Shown: positions 1-9,430 of the stretch, piece by piece
Layout: the number at the start of each line of letters is the position of its first letter
How positions within the stretch are numbered: position 1 is the first letter of the stretch
NCBI GenBank assembly: GCA_965215995.1
Contig: OZ244128.1
Location: 1,178,001 to 1,242,000 of the forward strand
Direction of reading: 5' to 3'
From: SZUA-309 sp965215995
GTDB taxonomy: Bacteria > Pseudomonadota > Gammaproteobacteria > Pseudomonadales > Azotimanducaceae
DNA: 64,000 nt
Notes under the pieces: generated by a model
What the model saw: only the letters and a program-made list of their open reading frames with translations
Database searches by the model: none
What the model was told of the DNA's origin: nothing
Translations under genes and position numbers: made by a program

Positions 1-77
1 GTGACAGACTCCCGCCTGTCGCCGTAACTGACCACCTTCGATTCGGAATCATATCCCGATCCGGACCAGGAACTCAG

Positions 78-1385
78 TCAGTCGAACTGTTTCTCCCCGC
101 TCGCGAAGAGCAGGTAGAAAACCATGCCGAAAGCAGTGACGGCGGCGGTTACCTGGAAGACCAGCGCCCAGGAGCCGGTGATCTCGAGAATCAGCCCGGA
201 GACGTAAACCCCCACGATCCCCGGTATGGTTCCGGCCGTGTTGGTGATGCCCATCAGGGAGCCCGCGTACTTCGGACCGATATCCATATGGTTGACATTG
301 AAGCCACCCACCCCGGCGGCCGAGAACACCTTGCCCAGGCAGAGGATGCCGATGGCCGCTGTGGCGCTTTCCACCATCGGAATCAGAAACAGGCAGATGG
401 CAAGGCCGCCGAAGGCAATGGTCTGCAGGAGTTTGCGCACGAAGGTCACATCCATACCCTGCCGGATCATCCGATCGGCAATGTTACCCGCCACGTTCAG
501 GCAGACGAATGAAGTGATGTGCGGCAGCATCGAAACGAGGCCTACTGCGGCGAAGGCGACGCCAAGACCCTCGTTCACGTACTTGGGCAGCCAGGAAAGC
601 ACCACGTAGAGGGTCCAGTTGTTGCAGAAGTGGGCCACGATGATGGCCCACACCGCTTTGTTTTTGAGAAAGGTGGACAACGGCGGCGCATCCGCTACGG
701 TTCCGGAGGTCTGGGCACGCTCAGCAAGATAGGCGCGCTCTGCCTCCGATATCCGGTGATGGCTGCCCGGCTCGGTGGTTACCATCCGGTTCCAGGCCAG
801 ATACCAGAGCACGCCCACAGCTCCAAAGAGATAGAACGCCCATTCCCAGCCGAGATACAGGACGATCACCGGCGTGACGACCAGGGCGAACACCGTGCCG
901 ATCGGAATGCCACTGGCATTGAAGGCTACGGCCTTCACCTTCTCATCGTGCGGAAACCAGCGGGTGACCAGGCTGTAGATGGAGGGAAAGGTCACCGCCT
1001 CTCCGAGACCCATGCCGATGCGTGCTGCAAAGAGCGCAAAAAGACCCATGAACGCGGCCGCCGGAGTGATGATGGTAAAGAGCGACCAGATCAGCACGCC
1101 CAGACCGAGAATCAGCTTGCCGCCGTAACGGTCGGCAAGACGCCCGCCGCCGATCTGCATGAGCAGATAGCCGATGTAGAAGGAGGAAAGGATGGCGCCC
1201 TGGGTGGCCACATCCCAGCCCAGGTCCCTGGCCATGGGGATGATGGCAACGGAGATGTTTACCCGATCGATGTAGCAGACAAAGGTGGCGGCGAAGCACA
1301 TCCCGATCACGGTGTATCTGGTCTTCCAGATACCACTTGCATCGGCACCGGCCGCCGCAGCCGGCCTCTGCTCTGCCTCACTCAT
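78..1385 (-). CDS. MFS transporter, anion:cation symporter (ACS) type
   Basis: This is a 435-residue inner-membrane carrier of the major facilitator superfamily. The first helix carries CYIDRVNISVAI, and the DRxN pattern is typical of the anion:cation symporter family (hexuronate, phthalate, tartrate permeases). The loop between helices 2 and 3 has the MFS signature GRLADRYGGK. About twelve hydrophobic segments follow, with a hydrophilic central loop near residues 205-245. The start is supported by a GGGGAG ribosome binding site seven bases upstream. The substrate is probably an organic anion, but the sequence does not say which. It stands alone on the minus strand, 109 bp beyond the start of the NhaD-like gene's tail, so shared transcription is possible but not shown. 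Confidence 0.85.
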   Translation of the reverse strand: MSEAEQRPAAAAGADASGIWKTRYTVIGMCFAATFVCYIDRVNISVAIIPMARDLGWDVATQGAILSSFYIGYLLMQIGGGRLADRYGGKLILGLGVLIWSLFTIITPAAAFMGLFALFAARIGMGLGEAVTFPSIYSLVTRWFPHDEKVKAVAFNASGIPIGTVFALVVTPVIVLYLGWEWAFYLFGAVGVLWYLAWNRMVTTEPGSHHRISEAERAYLAERAQTSGTVADAPPLSTFLKNKAVWAIIVAHFCNNWTLYVVLSWLPKYVNEGLGVAFAAVGLVSMLPHITSFVCLNVAGNIADRMIRQGMDVTFVRKLLQTIAFGGLAICLFLIPMVESATAAIGILCLGKVFSAAGVGGFNVNHMDIGPKYAGSLMGITNTAGTIPGIVGVYVSGLILEITGSWALVFQVTAAVTAFGMVFYLLFASGEKQFD

Positions 1386-1494
1386 CCGTTTCTCCCCGTT
1401 CCGGACACTACGGTAGCACAGCGGGCGTACTCACTTCGCAGACGGTCGATACTGAACTGAGTGCTGGCAACTACAGATGGCAGGAGGTAGGAGT

Positions 1495-2832
1495 TTACCG
1501 CAAAGCAACACCCACGAACTGCGCGTTCAATTGCAGATGCACCCAGATGCTGATCAGATAAGCAGCCGCGATGACCGGTGTCCAGCGCAGGTGTCCGAAG
1601 AAAGTGTAGAACCCTCTCGCCTGGCCCATCAACGCTACGCCAGCCGCCGATCCCACGGACAGCATGCTGCCGCCAACCCCGGCAGCGAGCGTTACCAGCA
1701 ACCACTGCGCGACATCCATCTCCGGGTTCATCTGCAGGACGGCGACCATCACCGGGATGTTGTCCACGAACGCCGACAGAACGCCCACCAGCGTGTTGGC
1801 AATCGTGGGGCCCAGATCCAGATACATCATGCTCGAAACGTCAGCAAGATAGCCTATGAATCCCAGCCCCCCCACGCACATGATCACGCCGAAGAAAAAC
1901 AGCAGCGTGTCCCATTCCGCCCTGGCGACCTGCTCGAAGCTGTCGAACGGCACCACATCCCCAGCCTCGCCGTACCCCGGCCGATCCAGGGGAGAGATCA
2001 TATGCGTCTTGCGCAGGTAGAAGCCGAAGAACTTCAGGTAAGCGAGACCCGTCATCATTCCGAGAAACGGAGGCAGATGCAGGAAGTTGTGGAAAGCGAC
2101 GGCGGTGGCCACGGTACAGGCGAACAGGAGCACGATCCGCCTGGCGCCTCGTTTCATGATCACCATATCGGTCGAGACGTGCGGTGCGTCACCGCCGATC
2201 ACGAGGGACATTGCTGCAGCCGGCAGGACAAAGTTGACCAGCGACGGCACAAACAGATGGAAGAACTCGGCAAACTCCAGGATCCCTGCCTGCCACACCA
2301 TCAACGTGGTGATGTCGCCGAAGGGCGAGAACGCACCTCCGGCGTTGGCCGCCACGACGATGTTGATGCAGGACACGCTGACGAAACGCGCGTTCTCCCG
2401 ACCCACCGCGAGCACGACCGCGGACATGACCAGCGCCGTGGTCAGATTGTCGATCAGCGGCGACAAGACGAAACTCAGCAGCCCCGTGATCCAGAACAGC
2501 GCGCGGTAACTGAGCTGACGTGACACCAGCCAGGAGCGCAACGCGTCGAATACATTGCGTTCGCTCATGGCGTTTACGTACGTCATAGCAACCAACAGGA
2601 ACAGAAACAGCTCGCTGAATTCCACCAGAAACTCAGATACCGCGTGTTCAACCGCATGCGGCTGACCGGCTGCGACATACTGATAGGCAATCAGCGACCA
2701 GATCACGCCGGCGGCGAGCACCATCGGCTTGGATTTGCGCAGGCTGGTGAACTCTTCGGCGACAACAAGGCCGTAACCGGCCACAAAGATCAGAATTGCG
2801 GCAATTCCAACCCAACTCTCAGTGAGGCTCAT
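1495..2832 (-). CDS. nhaD: NhaD-type Na+/H+ antiporter
   Basis: This 445-residue polytopic membrane protein of the ArsB/NhaD ion transporter superfamily probably exchanges Na+ (or Li+) for protons at the inner membrane. Motifs that place it with NhaD are SPLIDNLTTALVM near residue 125, NAGGAFSPFGDITTLMVW near residue 165 and a late FVDNIPVM. The membrane-buried Asp residues in the first and last are the kind needed for cation exchange in this family. Length and ordering match the family. The ribosome binding site is weak. An NhaD antiporter fits a marine or otherwise saline habitat. The alternative, an arsenite-type permease, is less likely because the DNLTT motif is NhaD-like. Confidence 0.85.
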   Translation of the reverse strand: MSLTESWVGIAAILIFVAGYGLVVAEEFTSLRKSKPMVLAAGVIWSLIAYQYVAAGQPHAVEHAVSEFLVEFSELFLFLLVAMTYVNAMSERNVFDALRSWLVSRQLSYRALFWITGLLSFVLSPLIDNLTTALVMSAVVLAVGRENARFVSVSCINIVVAANAGGAFSPFGDITTLMVWQAGILEFAEFFHLFVPSLVNFVLPAAAMSLVIGGDAPHVSTDMVIMKRGARRIVLLFACTVATAVAFHNFLHLPPFLGMMTGLAYLKFFGFYLRKTHMISPLDRPGYGEAGDVVPFDSFEQVARAEWDTLLFFFGVIMCVGGLGFIGYLADVSSMMYLDLGPTIANTLVGVLSAFVDNIPVMVAVLQMNPEMDVAQWLLVTLAAGVGGSMLSVGSAAGVALMGQARGFYTFFGHLRWTPVIAAAYLISIWVHLQLNAQFVGVALR

Positions 2833-3006
2833 AAGAAAAGTGGATCTCGCGGGGGGTACTTCCGGACACGGGCTGCATTCTCGTCCCCGATCACGATCGC
2901 GTCAAAGTTTTCTCGGAAACAGACCGAACAGCTCACGCCTGCTGGCGCTATCGGCGACGACCCATCGGAGCCCATATCGCCATCGGCCGTGACGAACGAA
3001 CCTCAG

Positions 3007-3447
3007 TCAGTCGCCGTCGGTCTCGAACTGACCGGTCAGCCTGCGCCAGACGTGTGACCAGCTCAACCCGATCGCCAGCATGACCGACAGGATGATGAGG
3101 ATCACCCAGGTGAACTCGGACACCGAGTCGATGCTCAGGACGCCCAGATCAATCAGCAACCAGACAAGGCCACCGAACAACAGAGCACCTAGCAGCAGGC
3201 CAAGGGTTCCCATGGATCGCTGGGTCGCCGTTAAAAGAATCACCCAGCCGATCACAATCACGGTGCCAACGACGAAATGCTCCGGCCCCAGGCCGCCTTC
3301 TCCGATTGCATGCCGCACCCAGTGCACGAATGACCAGCCGCTCGGGTTGTAGGTCGCGCCCACCAGCACCAGGGTTGCCATGAGGCGCAGGAGAAACCCG
3401 GACCAACTCAATTCCGCCACAATTCCGCGACCGGTTTTCTTGCTCAT
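3007..3447 (-). CDS. Small four-helix membrane protein, DUF6524-like
   Basis: This is a 146-residue protein with four hydrophobic segments. The first includes FLLRLMATLVLVGATYNPSG, and the following SFVHWVRHAIGEGG stretch ends in an aromatic and basic loop. The TYNPSGxSxxHW pattern resembles a small conserved membrane family that I recall as DUF6524; this was not checked by search. The function is unknown. A GAGGAT ribosome binding site precedes the ATG. It is about 170 bp upstream of the NhaD gene on the same strand and might be co-expressed with it. Confidence 0.7.
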   Translation of the reverse strand: MSKKTGRGIVAELSWSGFLLRLMATLVLVGATYNPSGWSFVHWVRHAIGEGGLGPEHFVVGTVIVIGWVILLTATQRSMGTLGLLLGALLFGGLVWLLIDLGVLSIDSVSEFTWVILIILSVMLAIGLSWSHVWRRLTGQFETDGD

Positions 3448-3583
3448 GCCATCCTCATCTCAATCCCACTGCGCGGCACCAGGACGGAAATCCGCCCATG
3501 ACCGAGCACATCTAACTTAGCCACGGCGGTAACCGGCTGACAAGTCTAGAAGGGATGCCCCTCAGGAATCTGTTGTCGGCCAC

Positions 3584-4402
3584 CTAGGAAGTCTGGTTCT
3601 CTGCTTCCTTTGCCAGCGCATCGGCCACACCGCCCAGGCGCCGCTCCGTTCGCTCATTCCCCTGGCGCCGGATGTTTTCGCTCATCTCCAGCATCATGTA
3701 GTTGGAGTGCGTGGCTTCGATGGACTGCCGGTAACCCATTGCATCCTGGGCGGCATTGATGGAGTGTTTCAACATGCGCAGCGTCATCAGGCTGTTTTCG
3801 GCGAATTTCTCCGCCTGAGTGACGGCGGCTTCGTAGTGCCGGCCCGTTGGGGTCACCTCAGTGACCAGACCCAGATCCATCGCTTCAGCTGCCGGGATGA
3901 AGCGGTTCTCGAAGAGAATCTGCTTCGATCTCCGAATACCGAGATCCCACGGGGCGCTGAAAAGCTGCAGGTGCGACGGCAGAAACTTCGCGTCTTCCGA
4001 GGCGATGATCAGGTCCATGCACGATGCAATCATGAAGCCACCATAAATACAGTAACCCTGCACGGCAGCGATGGTGGGTTTCTTCACATCCCGCCAGCGC
4101 AACGAGTTCTCGATGAACAGATGCCAGGATCGGTTCACTCGTGCCAGGGTCCCGTCGCCGAACGGTTTGGTTGCCGCGTCTTCTTTTTCCTCCGGTGTTC
4201 CCAGGTCGTGGCCGGCTGAGAAGTGCTCTCCGCGACCTGCCAGGATGATCACCTTTATCTCGTTGTCATAATCGAGTTGCCGGAAGGCATCCGTCATCTC
4301 ATCCAGCAGGATTCGTGACTGGGCATTGCGGTATCGCGGCCTGTTCAGCCAGACGGTTGCGATACGGTTTTTTCGCTCTACTTCTATGTGTTGGAAGGTC
4401 AT
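3584..4402 (-). CDS. Crotonase-family protein with both usual catalytic glutamates replaced
   Basis: This is a 272-residue enoyl-CoA hydratase/isomerase superfamily protein. The oxyanion-hole segments are present: AGRGEHFSAGHDLG (residues 55-68) and KPTIAAVQGYCIYGGFMIAS (108-127). When I align by eye with rat enoyl-CoA hydratase, the positions of Glu144 and Glu164 fall on Met124 and His144, so simple hydration of an enoyl-CoA is doubtful. Related crotonases without these residues catalyse isomerisation, decarboxylation, C-C hydrolysis or dehalogenation on acyl-CoA substrates. It lies just downstream of the CoA-transferase gene (71 bp gap, same strand), so it probably belongs to the same acyl-CoA pathway. 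Confidence 0.8.
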   Translation of the reverse strand: MTFQHIEVERKNRIATVWLNRPRYRNAQSRILLDEMTDAFRQLDYDNEIKVIILAGRGEHFSAGHDLGTPEEKEDAATKPFGDGTLARVNRSWHLFIENSLRWRDVKKPTIAAVQGYCIYGGFMIASCMDLIIASEDAKFLPSHLQLFSAPWDLGIRRSKQILFENRFIPAAEAMDLGLVTEVTPTGRHYEAAVTQAEKFAENSLMTLRMLKHSINAAQDAMGYRQSIEATHSNYMMLEMSENIRRQGNERTERRLGGVADALAKEAENQTS

Positions 4403-4473
4403 TGTTCAGATGTCCTGATTCATCAGCCTGACTCAGGCTGTTACGTGTCTTTGAGCCGTTATCCCACGACGAC

Positions 4474-6789
4474 TCACCATTGCTCACCCGATATGCCTGC
4501 TTCGAACAGCGCATCGATTTCCTGGTCATCGAGGGACAGTTCAGACTTCAACAGCATCCTCGAATGTTGCCCCAATCGCGGGGAGGGGTGTTCTGATCGG
4601 AGCCGGTTATCTGAAAAGCGATAAGGAAATCCCGCGTACTGATGGGCGCCGAGATCCGGATGATCCAGATGATGCCACCAGTCGATAGACGCCAGGTGGG
4701 GATCATTCAGCAGCTGGTCTGTCGTCTGCACGGGGGCAACCGCGACCCCTTCTGACTGCAGCGCAGCTGTCACCGCCTCTGCCGAACGATCGCGGGCCCA
4801 TGCAGATATGGCATGGTCGATTTCATCATGAGTCGCCCGTCTCGCTGCTAAACTCATTCGCGGATCAAGCCCGTCGATCAGCGCGCACAGCGCCTGCCAC
4901 TGCACGTCCGACTGAGTGGAGATGGCGACCCAGTTGTCCTCCCCCCGGCACTTGTAAACGCCCTGCGGCGCGCACTTGGAGGAACGGTTTCCATGCCGGG
5001 GAACCTCGCCTGTCAGTTGCTGCAGCAGCACGTACTCCTCTATGTAATCCACCGCAGCCTCGAACATCGAGCCTTGCACGTGCTGACCCTCGCCTGTCTG
5101 GTCTCGGTGCGCCAGGGCCACGAGGGTGCTCGCCGCCATCTGCAACCCGGTAAGGGCATCGGCCTGGTAGAAGCCCATCACCAGCGGTGGTCCATCGGCA
5201 TAGCCGAACAGGCTGTCCCACCCGGACAACGCCTCAATCGTCGTACCGTTCCCTCTGTATTCTGAATACGGTCCGGTTTCCCCGTACGCCGAAAAGGACA
5301 CCATGATCAGGTCCGGTTTAACGCTGTTCAACGCATCGTAGCCGAGACCCAGCCTTGGCATCACGTTCGGACGATAGTTTTCCATCACGATATCGGCGGA
5401 GCCAACCAGGTCCAGCAACAGCGAGCGCCCTTTCTCGCTTGCCAGGTCCAGCACCAGACTTTTCTTGTCACGGTTCACGCTATTGAAGTTACAGCTGCTG
5501 TTCACCAGCAATGCATCGGGGTTTTTCATCCCGGGTGGCTTCTTGGGCGGCAGGTTTCGCCACACATCCGGTTTGGCGAGCGACTCCACCTTGATGACGT
5601 CTGCGCCAAGATCACTCAGCACCTGGCTGGCGTACGGACCTATCCAGGCCTGCGTGAGATCGACAATTCTGATCCCGGCGAGCGGCTGCTCCGCTGGCGT
5701 GCACCCGGGCCGCCGTCGCTCAGGTGCCGCCCACGCGAGGAAAGGTTCCGCTGCCGTGGTGGGCTCTGCGGGTGTGCGTGACAGTCTGGCAGGTGGTCCC
5801 GATCGAAGCAGCCGGCCGAGTTTCGGATGGTCATGCGCCTGCCAGAAGCCCAATACCGAAAGCTGCCTGTCTTCTATCGTCTCGAGGGGTGTCAGCACTT
5901 TGCCGACCGCAGAGCTGTGGGGAGGCTCCGAGATAATCGTGAACAGGTCGTGCGCATCAAAGGGTGACGGTAGCTCTTCAACGAATTGCTTCAGGCGCTG
6001 GTAGTCCTGCCTGTCTGCGAAGGTCAGAAGCGCTTCGGGTATATGCGAGTCATCCAGACCGATGATGTCCAGCAGTGAATTCAGAGCCGGTTTCATCGCA
6101 AAGTTGAACGACAGGTAGCTGTCAGCAAACTGATAGAGCCGCACCCCCAGCGGGTCGGTGCCCGGCCCACCGTCCCGTTGCTCCGGTTTGTCAAGCTGTG
6201 TGCGCAGGGTCGGCACGATCGTGCTGAGCAGCTGCATGCAGCTCACTTCGATCTGCTCTTTGACGCCCGTCTCGCGATACCTGTGGACCCCTGCAAGCGC
6301 CGCAACAAAGGCGCTGATGCCGCACGCTTTGCCGAGAATGTCGCCAGGCATCCTCAGCGGCGCCTTGTCACGCTCACCCTGAACAGACATGAAGCCGCTC
6401 ATGGCTTCCGCCGTAAAGACATTACCGGCATGGCCCGCGTACTCGCCGCGCCGCCCGTAAGGCGAGATATCGACAACCATCGGCCAGGCACTCGAGGGCA
6501 GATCGACGGGCAGCTGCTCTCTGGTCTGATCGGTAACCAACACATCGGCGTCGGCGACCATGGCATCGGTCACCTCACCTACGTGTACCTGCTTATTGCT
6601 ATCCAGGCTTTCCCACATTAATCCGTCAGGGGTCAGGGGAACGTCTCTGTCCTGGGTTGTCGCTTCCGCAACCTTCACTACTTGCGCGCCCCAGCGCGCA
6701 AACTGCCGGCCGCAGGCTGCAGCGGGAACGCTGCTGGCTATTTCTACGACCCGCAAGCCACCCAGTGGCCTGTTTTCCAATCCCGCCAT
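4474..6789 (-). CDS. Double-domain CaiB/BaiF (class III) CoA-transferase
   Basis: This 771-residue protein contains two class III CoA-transferase modules in tandem. The first begins at LGGLRVVEIASSVPAAACGR (residues 9-28) and the second at LAGIRIVDLTQAWIGPYASQ (about residue 370). The usual family member has about 400 residues and dimerises; here two units are fused. Each half keeps an Asp in the expected catalytic region: PGDILGKACG in the first and FYQADALTGLQ in the second. The second half is closer to the family consensus, for example SDLGADVIKVES. Its likely job is to move CoA onto the carboxylate substrate of the divergently transcribed acyl-CoA genes from 6987 on. Double CaiB proteins occur in degradation clusters of Actinobacteria and Proteobacteria. 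The substrate is unknown. Confidence 0.85.
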   Translation of the reverse strand: MAGLENRPLGGLRVVEIASSVPAAACGRQFARWGAQVVKVAEATTQDRDVPLTPDGLMWESLDSNKQVHVGEVTDAMVADADVLVTDQTREQLPVDLPSSAWPMVVDISPYGRRGEYAGHAGNVFTAEAMSGFMSVQGERDKAPLRMPGDILGKACGISAFVAALAGVHRYRETGVKEQIEVSCMQLLSTIVPTLRTQLDKPEQRDGGPGTDPLGVRLYQFADSYLSFNFAMKPALNSLLDIIGLDDSHIPEALLTFADRQDYQRLKQFVEELPSPFDAHDLFTIISEPPHSSAVGKVLTPLETIEDRQLSVLGFWQAHDHPKLGRLLRSGPPARLSRTPAEPTTAAEPFLAWAAPERRRPGCTPAEQPLAGIRIVDLTQAWIGPYASQVLSDLGADVIKVESLAKPDVWRNLPPKKPPGMKNPDALLVNSSCNFNSVNRDKKSLVLDLASEKGRSLLLDLVGSADIVMENYRPNVMPRLGLGYDALNSVKPDLIMVSFSAYGETGPYSEYRGNGTTIEALSGWDSLFGYADGPPLVMGFYQADALTGLQMAASTLVALAHRDQTGEGQHVQGSMFEAAVDYIEEYVLLQQLTGEVPRHGNRSSKCAPQGVYKCRGEDNWVAISTQSDVQWQALCALIDGLDPRMSLAARRATHDEIDHAISAWARDRSAEAVTAALQSEGVAVAPVQTTDQLLNDPHLASIDWWHHLDHPDLGAHQYAGFPYRFSDNRLRSEHPSPRLGQHSRMLLKSELSLDDQEIDALFEAGISGEQW

Positions 6790-6986
6790 CGCACTGCTGA
6801 CCAGAACATGCCAGTAAAGTTATACCAACCACCTGTCTTGCTGGAAACCGACTGCTGGCTGACCTGGCGCTGTGCTCGAAAAGACAAACACCTTTCTCCC
6901 CCTGACAAGGCGCATCGTCAGCTACTTGCTACGCTCACTTCATCAGCCTGATACCTGAGCGAACACCGCAACACAGGAGCTTCAAT
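6790..6986. promoter_or_regulatory. Divergent intergenic region of the acyl-CoA catabolic island
   Basis: This 197-bp gap separates the divergent CoA-transferase (minus) and acyl-CoA dehydrogenase (plus) genes and must hold promoters for both arms. The only element I can defend is the AGGAG ribosome binding site seven bases before the ATG at 6987. No convincing -35/-10 pair or operator palindrome was seen. Confidence 0.35.
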
Positions 6987-8267
6987 ATGTTCAATTTGGC
7001 GAGCGTGGAACTGCCGAGACTCGGCTACCGTGGCCTGGAGGCCGATCTCAACCAGGAAGAAAGGGCCGTCCAGGACAATGCCCACCGCTTTGCCGCGGAG
7101 GTGATGCGTCCAATCGGCCAGAAGCTCGACCGAATGACCCCCGAGGAGGTGATCGCAGACGGCTCACCGTTGCAGGACTACATGGCCCAGATCGCGGACT
7201 CCGGGATCCTCGATCTCGGCGCCCTGGCAGAACTGGACGATCTGCAGAAATCGAGACTGTTCCCACTCATCTTCGAGGAGCTCGGCTGGGGCGATTCGGG
7301 GCTTGCCATCGCGACGCTGGCCTCCTCCATACCGGGCTATGCAGCCCACAACACAGGTGACCCCGAAATCATCGAGCGGTTCGGTTCGTTGCCTGGCTGC
7401 TGGCTCGCCACCCAGCCAGACCGCGGCAGCGACGTCGTGGATATGGATGCTACCGAAGTGCACGAAGGCACCCGTCAGACCAAGGGCAACATCCTGGCCC
7501 GGATGGAGGGTGATGAGGTGGTCGTCAATGGTCAGTCATCGGCTTGGGTCTCATACGGACCGCTCGCACAGACGGCCCTTGCTTACATTCCCTGTGACTA
7601 TGGAAAGGGAGTGGCGCACGAGACCAGTGGCGGGCTGAACCACGTGGCGATATTCATCCCGCTTGATGAGGCAGGCGTGACGCAAGGCAAACCGCTGGAC
7701 AAGATCGGACAGCGCGCGCTGCCGCAGGGAGAAGTGTTTTTCAACGAGGTCCGTCTGCCCAGATCGTATGTCCTGGCAGGAGAAGACGATGCATTCACCA
7801 GCTTCTTCTCTACCTTGACCTTCGCAAACATGGAAATGGCAGCGACATTCACCGGAGTTGCCCGTGCCGCGTTCGAGCTTGCGCTCGAGTACGTGCACGA
7901 ACGCAACGCCGGCGGCACGACCATCATCAATCATCAGACCGTGCAGATGCGCACCTTCGAGCTTTGGCAGAAAGTCGAGACCGCGCGGGCGATCACTCAC
8001 CGGGTGTTCGACTACAACTACAGCAGCAACGGCCCGCACTTGCTGGCATCGGTCACCAGCAAGACCTATGTCACAGATGTTGCTTTCGAAGTTGCAAGTG
8101 AAGCGCTGCAGCTGTTCGGAGGTAACGGACTGACCCGCGAGTACCCCATCGAGAAGATCATGCGAGATGCACGCGCTGCGATGATCGAGGACGGTGAGAA
8201 CAACATCCTCAGGCTGAAAGGCATGCGCTGGCTGAGCCGGGCTTTTCAGGACGGCGGTCTGTACTGA
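6987..8267 (+). CDS. Acyl-CoA dehydrogenase family protein
   Basis: This is a 426-residue FAD-dependent acyl-CoA dehydrogenase. It has the alpha-helical N-terminal domain starting LNQEERAVQDNAHRFAAEVM, a central beta domain, and a C-terminal helical domain containing ALQLFGGNGLTREYPIEKIM, the usual dimer and FAD contact motif. It would introduce an alpha,beta double bond into a CoA thioester and pass electrons to ETF. The central segment is slightly divergent: the expected TEPxAGSD motif reads TQPDRGSD. A strong AGGAG site supports the start. It is the first gene of a plus-strand operon with the reductase-like gene (38 bp downstream), ligase and thiolase. Confidence 0.88.
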   Translation: MFNLASVELPRLGYRGLEADLNQEERAVQDNAHRFAAEVMRPIGQKLDRMTPEEVIADGSPLQDYMAQIADSGILDLGALAELDDLQKSRLFPLIFEELGWGDSGLAIATLASSIPGYAAHNTGDPEIIERFGSLPGCWLATQPDRGSDVVDMDATEVHEGTRQTKGNILARMEGDEVVVNGQSSAWVSYGPLAQTALAYIPCDYGKGVAHETSGGLNHVAIFIPLDEAGVTQGKPLDKIGQRALPQGEVFFNEVRLPRSYVLAGEDDAFTSFFSTLTFANMEMAATFTGVARAAFELALEYVHERNAGGTTIINHQTVQMRTFELWQKVETARAITHRVFDYNYSSNGPHLLASVTSKTYVTDVAFEVASEALQLFGGNGLTREYPIEKIMRDARAAMIEDGENNILRLKGMRWLSRAFQDGGLY

Positions 8268-8305
8268 TCGCCTGTGGCAACAAGCTGAAAGAACTGGAGC
8301 AAACG

Positions 8306-9430
8306 ATGACGAACAAACCCGTGGTTCTCTATGGTGCCAGCGGCTACACGGGACGCCTGGTGGCCGAGGCCTTACGAAACTACCAACTGCCGTTCATCGC
8401 CGCCGGTCGCAATCGGGCTCGCATCGAAGAAGCAATGCGATTGGTGCCAGGGATCGAAACCGCCGACTACGAAGTGGTGGAGGTGGCTCACGAGCTCGAT
8501 GATCTGGTGGAGCTCTTCACCGGCGCGGAAGTTGTTTGCAACACAGTGGGACCTTTTCTCTATTTCGGTCAGCTGGTGGTGGAAGCCTGTGCGAAATCCG
8601 GGGTGCACTACCTGGACACCACCGGCGAGAACACGTTTATCGACGACGTGGCTCGGGGCTTCGGCGAAAGGTTCGAGGCGAACGAGAAGGTGCTGGCACC
8701 TTGCGCGGCCTACATGTACACACCACTCGAAATCGCCGCCCACATCGTGCTCGAGACGCCGGGCATCGACACGCTGGAGGCGGTGTGCAGCCCCACCGGC
8801 ACGCCGACCTTCGGCTCGACTCAGACCATCTTCAGCATGTTTCAGACCGCAGACCGCGCGTTCTACCTGGAGAACAACCAGCGCGTGGTCTGGCCTCCCG
8901 CCAGGGGTTACGAGACGGTCGTGCCGGACCGCCCTCAGGCACTGTTCGCACACAACTGGGGTGGTGGATCCCTGCCTCTGTATTTCGAAAGCGATCCGAG
9001 AGTAATCAACTGCCGTTCGCTGACTGCGTTCACCAACCGGGAGCTGATGGAGCAGGTCACGGCCATGCAGCGGATGTACGAAGATGAGATCAAACCGCTG
9101 CCCCCTGAAGAACAACAGCGCAAGCTCGCAGAGATTGGCGAGAGCATGCAGCCCGGCATGCCGCCGCGGGAAAACGCTCTTGTCCATCGCAACATCGATG
9201 TGGTGTACGGCCGGGGCGCCACCACGTCAGCCCATTGCATCATCCGCAGCGTAAACCCGTATCAGATGACGGGTGTGGTTCAGGCCGCGGCTGCCAGCTA
9301 CCTGATCGGTGGGCGGCAACTCACTGCCGGATTCAGCTCTGTCTGTCAGGCGGTCGGATACCGGGAACTGCTCGGGCAGATCTGCAACTTCGGACTGTGT
9401 CAGGTGGACTCAAAGGGAGCAGCAGCGTGA
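8306..9430 (+). CDS. Saccharopine dehydrogenase-like NAD(P)-binding protein
   Basis: This 374-residue protein opens with a Rossmann dinucleotide-binding loop, VLYGASGYTGRLVAEAL (residues 7-23). It resembles saccharopine dehydrogenase-like and trans-acting enoyl reductase families, including the segment EVVCNTVGPFLYFGQLVVEA that is characteristic of this group. It probably performs an NAD(P)H-linked reduction or oxidation in the surrounding acyl-CoA pathway; a role in lysine metabolism is unlikely from context. GGAGCAAACG precedes the ATG. Its stop overlaps the GTG start of the ligase gene (GTGA), which points to translational coupling. Confidence 0.8.
   Translation: MTNKPVVLYGASGYTGRLVAEALRNYQLPFIAAGRNRARIEEAMRLVPGIETADYEVVEVAHELDDLVELFTGAEVVCNTVGPFLYFGQLVVEACAKSGVHYLDTTGENTFIDDVARGFGERFEANEKVLAPCAAYMYTPLEIAAHIVLETPGIDTLEAVCSPTGTPTFGSTQTIFSMFQTADRAFYLENNQRVVWPPARGYETVVPDRPQALFAHNWGGGSLPLYFESDPRVINCRSLTAFTNRELMEQVTAMQRMYEDEIKPLPPEEQQRKLAEIGESMQPGMPPRENALVHRNIDVVYGRGATTSAHCIIRSVNPYQMTGVVQAAAASYLIGGRQLTAGFSSVCQAVGYRELLGQICNFGLCQVDSKGAAA

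Noticed and set aside
519..1460. 313-residue plus-strand frame opposite the ACS carrier
   Set aside because: Composition is His/Arg/Gly-rich without motifs; the minus-strand carrier is clear.
9235..9426. N-terminal extension of the acyl-CoA ligase
   Set aside because: It would overlap the reductase-like gene by almost 200 bases, and the GTGA overlap start at 9427 fits the family length.
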